Assembly (NCBI GenBank): GCA_050729835.1
Contig: JBOHLS010000036.1
Location: 1-19,118 of the forward strand
Reading direction: 5' to 3'
Length of the DNA: 19,118 bases
Source of the DNA: REEB95 sp050729835
GTDB lineage: Bacteria; Pseudomonadota; Alphaproteobacteria; ATCC43930; CGMCC-115725
A model generated the notes under the pieces. The model was not told where the DNA came from and made no database searches. It saw nothing but the letters and a program-made list of their open reading frames with translations. Positions 15,070 to 19,118 of the stretch are shown one piece after another. Both the position numbers and the translations under genes were made by a program. Every line of letters starts with the position of its first letter. The first letter of the stretch is position 1.

Positions 15070-15103
15070 CTGCCAGCAGCGGGCAGCCCCTTGCTCCGTT
15101 TTA
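15070..15103 (+). terminator. Candidate terminator after the pentapeptide-repeat genes
   Basis: CTGCC (15070-15074) pairs with GGCAG (15082-15086) around a 7-nt loop; a CCCC stretch and, a little further, TTTT (15099-15102) follow. The T-run is not adjacent, so this is weak. Confidence 0.25.
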
Positions 15104-15125
15104 GGGCAGTCGCAAAATCCGTCGC

Positions 15126-15143
15126 AAAAAAACCTGCAAGGTT
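15126..15143 (-). terminator. Candidate terminator of the minus-strand two-gene unit
   Basis: On the minus strand, AACC-TTGCA-GGTT is followed by five more T, about 10 bp after the stop at 15153. The stem is short, but the long T-run and the position are right. Confidence 0.4.
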
Positions 15144-15152
15144 CCCAACGTC

Positions 15153-16109
15153 TCACTCGACAAGCGTCTCCATTACGCCGTCGAGGAACTTGTCACGCTC
15201 ATCGGCAAGGAGGTGCCAACGCTCCCTCAGGGTCGGCACGAACACTGCGACCGACAACGGGGCATTCAACCGCTCAAGCTGATTGAACTGGGCGACGGGA
15301 ACGATAGAGCCGTGGCCTGCGGCGCGGATCAAATAGGCCACCCCCTCGGACGCCCTGATGCATGATCGAATGATCGCTGTCACCTTGTCGGTATTTGGTC
15401 CAACGGCCCTGACGTCGATTCCGTCGCGCCTTTGCCGGCCGGCCGCATGAGCAAGGAAATTGTTGCACCATTTGAGAAGCGAATCTGCGTCCGCCTCATC
15501 GCGCCACTGCGCGATACGGTCGAAGATCCGATTGGGGATTCGGTCGTCGCGCCGACGTGCGGACGGCTGTATTCCACTGAGTTTATCGAACAAGTCATGC
15601 GCCATCTGTGCCGGGACCCACGCATCAGGACCTTCACGTGCGGCCCATGCCGCCCCTGCCCTTATCACTGCAGGCATCACTCGCTCGCGCGCCTGATCGC
15701 AGTCGTATGGAAGGCCATCGAAGGCAACGAAATTCTCTCGCGTGAAAAGATTGCGGCTTTGTCTGACATCCTCGATCAGACGCCAGAGTGAAATTGTCCC
15801 AACGGCCCGACCCATGAGTCGTCGGATCGCGAGAACTTGAACCGAGAAATAACCGTCGATCAGCGCTTCGGCTACTAGTGGATTGCGAAGTCCGCTGGCT
15901 GCGTCCCCATTAGCAATGTCGCCGAGTAAGCGGTACGCGACGTCTCTCCACGCCATGGACGACAGAAGGATCTGGATCGAATGGTGCTCGTCGCGGCTAA
16001 GGTGGTCGAGCCATTCTCGGCGCTTCTGCCGGAAGCGGTCGAGCGACAGTTTGTCGTTGACATCACATTGGCCAGTGGAAAAGCGATAATCGCCTGCCTT
16101 GTCGTTCAT
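15153..16109 (-). CDS. Hypothetical protein, possible HEPN/AbiU2-like
   Basis: A 318-residue protein of unknown function, mostly helical by composition, with no signal peptide or membrane segment. Residues 83-120 (LIDGYFSVQVLAIRRLMGR, then TISLWRLIEDVRQS) resemble the first helices of AbiU2-like HEPN proteins. Residues 211-223 (LLKWCNNFLAHAAG) resemble the RNxxxxH-type motif of HEPN RNases in the form N-N-x-L-A-H, though the usual arginine is missing. If real, this would suggest an RNA-acting toxin or defence role, but the evidence is weak. The ATG at 16109 overlaps the stop of the preceding gene as ATGA, which fixes the start and implies coupled translation. The nearby IS elements and repeat genes suggest an accessory location. 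Confidence 0.7.
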   Translation of the reverse strand: MNDKAGDYRFSTGQCDVNDKLSLDRFRQKRREWLDHLSRDEHHSIQILLSSMAWRDVAYRLLGDIANGDAASGLRNPLVAEALIDGYFSVQVLAIRRLMGRAVGTISLWRLIEDVRQSRNLFTRENFVAFDGLPYDCDQARERVMPAVIRAGAAWAAREGPDAWVPAQMAHDLFDKLSGIQPSARRRDDRIPNRIFDRIAQWRDEADADSLLKWCNNFLAHAAGRQRRDGIDVRAVGPNTDKVTAIIRSCIRASEGVAYLIRAAGHGSIVPVAQFNQLERLNAPLSVAVFVPTLRERWHLLADERDKFLDGVMETLVE

Positions 16110-16414
16110 TCGCGCCCGTCGGACTCTTCGCGGCTCCGTGGGGAAGGCGACGCTGTCATTGGGAACGGCATCCACCCGACAAGGGACCCGTCCCAACTCG
16201 GATGCTGAAGTGTTGCGCCCTTGTGCCCACACTTGGAGCAGCGGGCAGAGTGTCGCAGCACGTCACTCGACGCATTGGCGCCATAGCGGATGATGAAGGG
16301 CACGACCGCTACCGCCCGATGGTGACCGCAGCCGGCGGCGCAGTTGATCCATAGCCAGGACGATTCACGACGGAGCTGACCTAGGGTCGGAACGGGCGGT
16401 CGACGTTGGGGCAT
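16106..16414 (-). CDS. Small zinc-finger-like hypothetical protein
   Basis: A 102-residue protein with two Cys pairs: NCAAGCGHH (C25, C29, with H31 and H32) and RCSKCGHKG (C59, C62), likely binding one zinc as a treble-clef or ribbon. The conserved core around them (WLWINC, IRYGANASSDVLRHSARC, ATLQHPSWDGSLVGW) is familiar from many small uncharacterised alphaproteobacterial proteins, often found among mobile or accessory genes. Function is unknown; nucleic-acid binding is a guess from the finger type. I chose the ATG at 16414 (MPQRRPP), where the conserved part begins, over an in-frame start at 16450. Its stop overlaps the start of the 318-residue gene by four bases, so the two form a unit. 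The IS21 element begins about 135 bp upstream and may have displaced its original promoter. Confidence 0.75.
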   Translation of the reverse strand: MPQRRPPVPTLGQLRRESSWLWINCAAGCGHHRAVAVVPFIIRYGANASSDVLRHSARCSKCGHKGATLQHPSWDGSLVGWMPFPMTASPSPRSREESDGRE

Positions 16415-16553
16415 GCCAACAGCATGCCGACTCGTCAGCCGGACTCGCAAGGGCCGCCTCGACCTCTTGCGGTGGGGTCTCGTCCCGCATTAGGCCAGGC
16501 CAGGGATCCAACGATCGGCAGCCGTCTCATCAACGCGCGGGCCGAATATGCGA

Positions 16554-16622
16554 ATTCCGACGGAAGCCGGCCACTGATTCCGACGGAAGGCGGCCACCGA
16601 TTCCGACGGATGCCGGCCACCC
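16554..16622 (+). repeat. Left multiple terminal repeats of the IS21 element
   Basis: Three units with an exact 23-bp period (16554, 16577, 16600), each starting ATTCCGACGG and containing CGGCCAC. The units differ at only a few positions. Arrays like this are the transposase-binding sites at IS21 ends. Confidence 0.85.
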
Positions 16623-16712
16623 CCTGGGAGCTGTGAACGGGGGGTAGCTGCTCTCCAAGTTGGCGATCTGCCCTCGGCTACCGTGCCCTCGCAACGAGAG
16701 CGAGGGAATGGG

Positions 16713-18248
16713 ATGCCGACCGAGAGATTGCCGATGCGCAAGGTTCGAGAAGTACTTCGTCTGAAGCATGACTGCGGGGCGAGCGAGCGTCTGATCGCGC
16801 AGTCGGTGGGGATCAGCCGCAGCACGGTCGGCGAGTATCTGCGGCGTGCCGCGGTGATCGGGATCACCTGGCCGGCCGATCTCGACGATGCCGAGCTGGA
16901 GCGTCGGCTGTTCACGCCGCCGGGGTTTTACGCGGCGCCGACACGGCCACAGCCGGATTGGAGCCGGATCCACGCCGAGCTCCGCCGCCGCGGCGTCACG
17001 CTGATGCTGCTGTGGGAAGAATATCGGGCCGAGTATCCCGACGGCTACGGTTACAGCCGGTTCTGCGATCTCTACGGCGAGTGGCGCAAGGGCATCACCG
17101 CGACGATGCGGCAGACCCATGTGGCCGGCGAGAAGCTGTTCGTCGACTTCGCTGGCGACACGGTGCCGGTGATCGACGGGCTGACCGGGGAGCTCCGTGC
17201 CGCCCATGTCTTCGTCGCGGTGCTCGGCGCTTCGAACTACACCTTCGCCGCGGCGCGCTGGAGCGAAGGGCTGGCCGATTGGATCGGTGTCCATGTCGAC
17301 ACGCTCGCCTTCCTGGGCGGGGTACCGAAGCTGATCGTCTGCGACAATCTCAAGGCCGGGGTCACGCAGGCGTGCCGCTACGAGCCGGGAATCAACCGGA
17401 CCTATCAGGACATGGCGGCCCATTACGGCACCTCGATCCTGCCGGCGCGGGTCCGTCGCCCGCGCGACAAGGCGAAGGTCGAGAACGGCGTGTTGATCGT
17501 CGAGCGGTTCATCCTGGCGCGCCTGCGCAACCGGCAATTCTTCTCGCTGGAGGAACTGAACCAGGCGATCCGCGAACTGCTCGGCGATCTCAATGCCAGG
17601 CTCATGCGCAAGCTCGGCGCTTCGCGCCGGGAATTCTTCGCGGCGATCGACCAGCCGGCGCTGATGGCGCTGCCGGCCGAGCCCTACCGGTACGCCGAAT
17701 GGAAGAAGTGCCGGGTGGCGCCGGACTATCACGTCGAGCTCCACGGCCACTTCTACTCCGTGCCGCACGCCCTCATCCGCGAGGTGCTGGAGGCGCGCAT
17801 GACCGACACGACCGTCGAGTTGTTCCAGAAGGGCAAGCGGGTCGCCAGCCATGCCCGCTCGGCGGCGCGCAATCGCCACACCACGATCGCCGAGCACATG
17901 CCGTCGAGCCACCGCCGATACGCCGACTGGACGCCGGCCCGCATCGGCCGCGAGGCCGAGCGGATCGGTCCGGCCGCCGCCGGGCTGTGCGCCGCCATCA
18001 TGCGCGCCAAGCCCCATCCCGAGCAGGGCTTCCGGGCCTGCCTCGGCATTTTGCGCCTGGCCAAGAGCTATGGCGGCGCGCGCCTCGAGGCGGCTTGCCG
18101 CCGCGGGCTCGACATCGGCGCAACGACCTACGGCTCGATCGCCTCGATCCTGAAGAACGGCCTCGACCGAGCCTATCGCGACGACGGCACCGCCGATACC
18201 GCTCCCGTCCATCACGCCAATATCCGCGGCGGCGGATATTACCACTGA
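16713..18248 (+). CDS. istA: IS21-family transposase IstA
   Basis: A 511-residue transposase. Residues 22-45 form the helix-turn-helix (GASERLIAQSVGISRSTVGE), which should bind the terminal repeats. The integrase core has D145 (KLFVDFAGDTVPV), D211 (LIVCDNLKAGV) and E257 (RDKAKVENGV), a full DDE triad. The C-terminal part (YHVELHGHFYSVPHALIRE, then HTTIAEHMPSSHR) is typical of IstA. I chose the ATG at 16713 because GAGGGA lies 5 bases upstream; the open frame begins at a GTG at 16683. It is followed 12 bp later by istB. IstA carries out strand cutting and joining with the help of the IstB ATPase. Confidence 0.95.
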   Translation: MPTERLPMRKVREVLRLKHDCGASERLIAQSVGISRSTVGEYLRRAAVIGITWPADLDDAELERRLFTPPGFYAAPTRPQPDWSRIHAELRRRGVTLMLLWEEYRAEYPDGYGYSRFCDLYGEWRKGITATMRQTHVAGEKLFVDFAGDTVPVIDGLTGELRAAHVFVAVLGASNYTFAAARWSEGLADWIGVHVDTLAFLGGVPKLIVCDNLKAGVTQACRYEPGINRTYQDMAAHYGTSILPARVRRPRDKAKVENGVLIVERFILARLRNRQFFSLEELNQAIRELLGDLNARLMRKLGASRREFFAAIDQPALMALPAEPYRYAEWKKCRVAPDYHVELHGHFYSVPHALIREVLEARMTDTTVELFQKGKRVASHARSAARNRHTTIAEHMPSSHRRYADWTPARIGREAERIGPAAAGLCAAIMRAKPHPEQGFRACLGILRLAKSYGGARLEAACRRGLDIGATTYGSIASILKNGLDRAYRDDGTADTAPVHHANIRGGGYYH

Positions 18249-18260
18249 CCAGGAGGAACC

Positions 18261-19022
18261 ATGCTCAACCACCCGACCCATGAACGACTGATCGCCCTCG
18301 GCCTCAACGGCATGGCGAAGGCATTCGAGGAGCAGCGGCGGCAGCCCGACATCGAGGCGCTCGGCTTCGACGGACGGCTCGGGCTGATGATCGACCGCGA
18401 GGCCATCGACCGCGAGAACAAGCGCCTCACGACAAGGCTCAAGTTCGCCAGCTTGCGCCAGTCCGCCGTGATCGAGGACATCGATCTGCGCGCCGTCCGC
18501 GGCCTCGACCGCGCCCTCTTCCAAAAGCTCGCCGCCGGCGATTGGATCGACCGTCACCATAATCTGCTGATCTGCGGCCCGACCGGCGTCGGCAAAAGTT
18601 GGATTGCCTGTGCCCTCGGACACAAGGCCTGCCGCGACGGCCGCGCCGTTCTCTACCAAAGGGTGCCACGGCTGTTCGAGGCCCTGGCACTCGCCCGCGG
18701 CGACGGCCGGCATGCCCGCCTCCTCAAGAACCTCGCCCGCGTTCAGCTTCTCATTCTCGACGATTGGGGCCTTGCACCGCTCGCGCCCGAACAGCGGCGC
18801 GACCTGCTCGAGATCATGGACGGCCGCCACGGCCGCGCCGCCACCATCGTCACCAGCCAGCTCCCAGTCGACGCCTGGCATGCCGCCATCGGCGATCCGA
18901 CGCTCGCCGATGCCATCCTCGACCGCCTCGTCCACAACGCACACAGGCTCACCCTCAAAGGAGATTCCATGCGCAAAGCCGCCGCCAAGCTAACCCCGCT
19001 TGACCCGGGCGCCGCCACCTGA
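18261..19022 (+). CDS. istB: IS21-family helper ATPase IstB
   Basis: A 253-residue AAA+ ATPase related to DnaC that helps IstA choose and engage target DNA. Walker A is at residues 106-113 (GPTGVGKS) and Walker B at 163-170 (LLILDDWG); the later TSQLP block (sensor region) is also present. The ATG at 18261 follows AGGAGG by a few bases, and the gene begins 12 bp after istA, so the two are cotranscribed. The length is normal for IstB and the frame is intact. Confidence 0.95.
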   Translation: MLNHPTHERLIALGLNGMAKAFEEQRRQPDIEALGFDGRLGLMIDREAIDRENKRLTTRLKFASLRQSAVIEDIDLRAVRGLDRALFQKLAAGDWIDRHHNLLICGPTGVGKSWIACALGHKACRDGRAVLYQRVPRLFEALALARGDGRHARLLKNLARVQLLILDDWGLAPLAPEQRRDLLEIMDGRHGRAATIVTSQLPVDAWHAAIGDPTLADAILDRLVHNAHRLTLKGDSMRKAAAKLTPLDPGAAT

Positions 19023-19050
19023 CTTGATCACACCGCCAACGACGGAGAAC

Positions 19051-19115
19051 CCGGCCGGGATCATCGGAACCCATGGCCGCCATCGATTGGAACAGGCGGC
19101 CGACTTCGTCGGAAT
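19051..19115 (-). repeat. Right multiple terminal repeats of the IS21 element
   Basis: Three inverted units, less regular than on the left: about 19051-19070, 19071-19093 and 19094-19115. The outermost reads GATTCCGACGAAGTCGGCC on the minus strand, close to the left unit. Confidence 0.7.
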
Positions 19116-19118
19116 CCG

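Larger units (their letters stand above)
16549..19118 (+). mobile_element. IS21-family insertion sequence, nearly complete
   Basis: It contains istA and istB in the usual order, with multiple terminal repeats at both ends: three direct 23-bp units on the left (16554-16622) and three inverted counterparts on the right (about 19051-19115). The left edge is placed at TG (16549) before the first ATTCCGACGG. The right side stops at the window edge within a few bases of the expected end, so the target duplication cannot be checked. Both genes look intact, so the element may be active. Confidence 0.85.

Noticed and set aside
16554..16622. Short CRISPR-like array
   Set aside because: The three 23-bp units are directly adjacent with no spacers and have inverted counterparts at the other end of the IS21 genes, so they are transposon ends.
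16530..18944. An 804-codon minus-strand open frame over the IS21 genes
   Set aside because: It lies antisense to istA and istB, which carry full catalytic motifs. Its composition is the usual mirror of GC-rich coding sequence, with no recognisable domain.

Overview
The window (about 19.1 kb, GC-rich) looks like chromosomal or plasmid DNA of an alphaproteobacterium, probably in the Hyphomicrobiales (Rhizobiales). The reasons are the style of the transposases, a DUF736 fragment, a small Cys-rich protein of a type common in that group, and B12-regulated nrdAB and metE genes. The species cannot be named from the sequence alone. No tRNA, rRNA or CRISPR array was seen.

Positions 1-7246 are a patchwork of accessory DNA with many broken genes: the 3' end of an IS630-type transposase, a fragment of a repeat-rich exported protein fused to a 5'-truncated nitronate monooxygenase, an intact LysR regulator divergent from a GNAT acetyltransferase / beta-hydroxyacid-dehydrogenase-like pair, a truncated AEC permease, a DUF736 remnant, an intact GFA-family protein, a complete 1.1-kb insertion sequence (5252-6354), and the C-terminal part of a CopD-like protein cut off exactly at that IS end.

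Positions 7247-13742 are the core of the window: two divergent units that share one intergenic region. On the minus strand a cobalamin riboswitch (10379-10530) precedes nrdA and nrdB, the class I (B12-independent) ribonucleotide reductase. On the plus strand a second cobalamin riboswitch (10897-11060) precedes metE, the B12-independent methionine synthase. The two aptamers share a 44-nt identical core, and a 35-nt block just downstream of each differs only by small indels, so the leaders seem to be duplicates or to be kept alike. The expected logic is that adenosylcobalamin switches off both B12-independent enzymes when B12-dependent counterparts (NrdJ, MetH), predicted to lie elsewhere, can work.

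Positions 13828-14923 hold two overlapping pentapeptide-repeat genes on the same strand as metE. Positions 15153-16414 hold a minus-strand pair with an ATGA overlap: a small zinc-binding-type protein and a 318-aa protein of unknown function with a weak HEPN/AbiU2-like signature. From about 16549 to the window end lies a nearly complete IS21-family element (istA, istB) with triple 23-bp terminal repeats on the left and matching inverted copies on the right.
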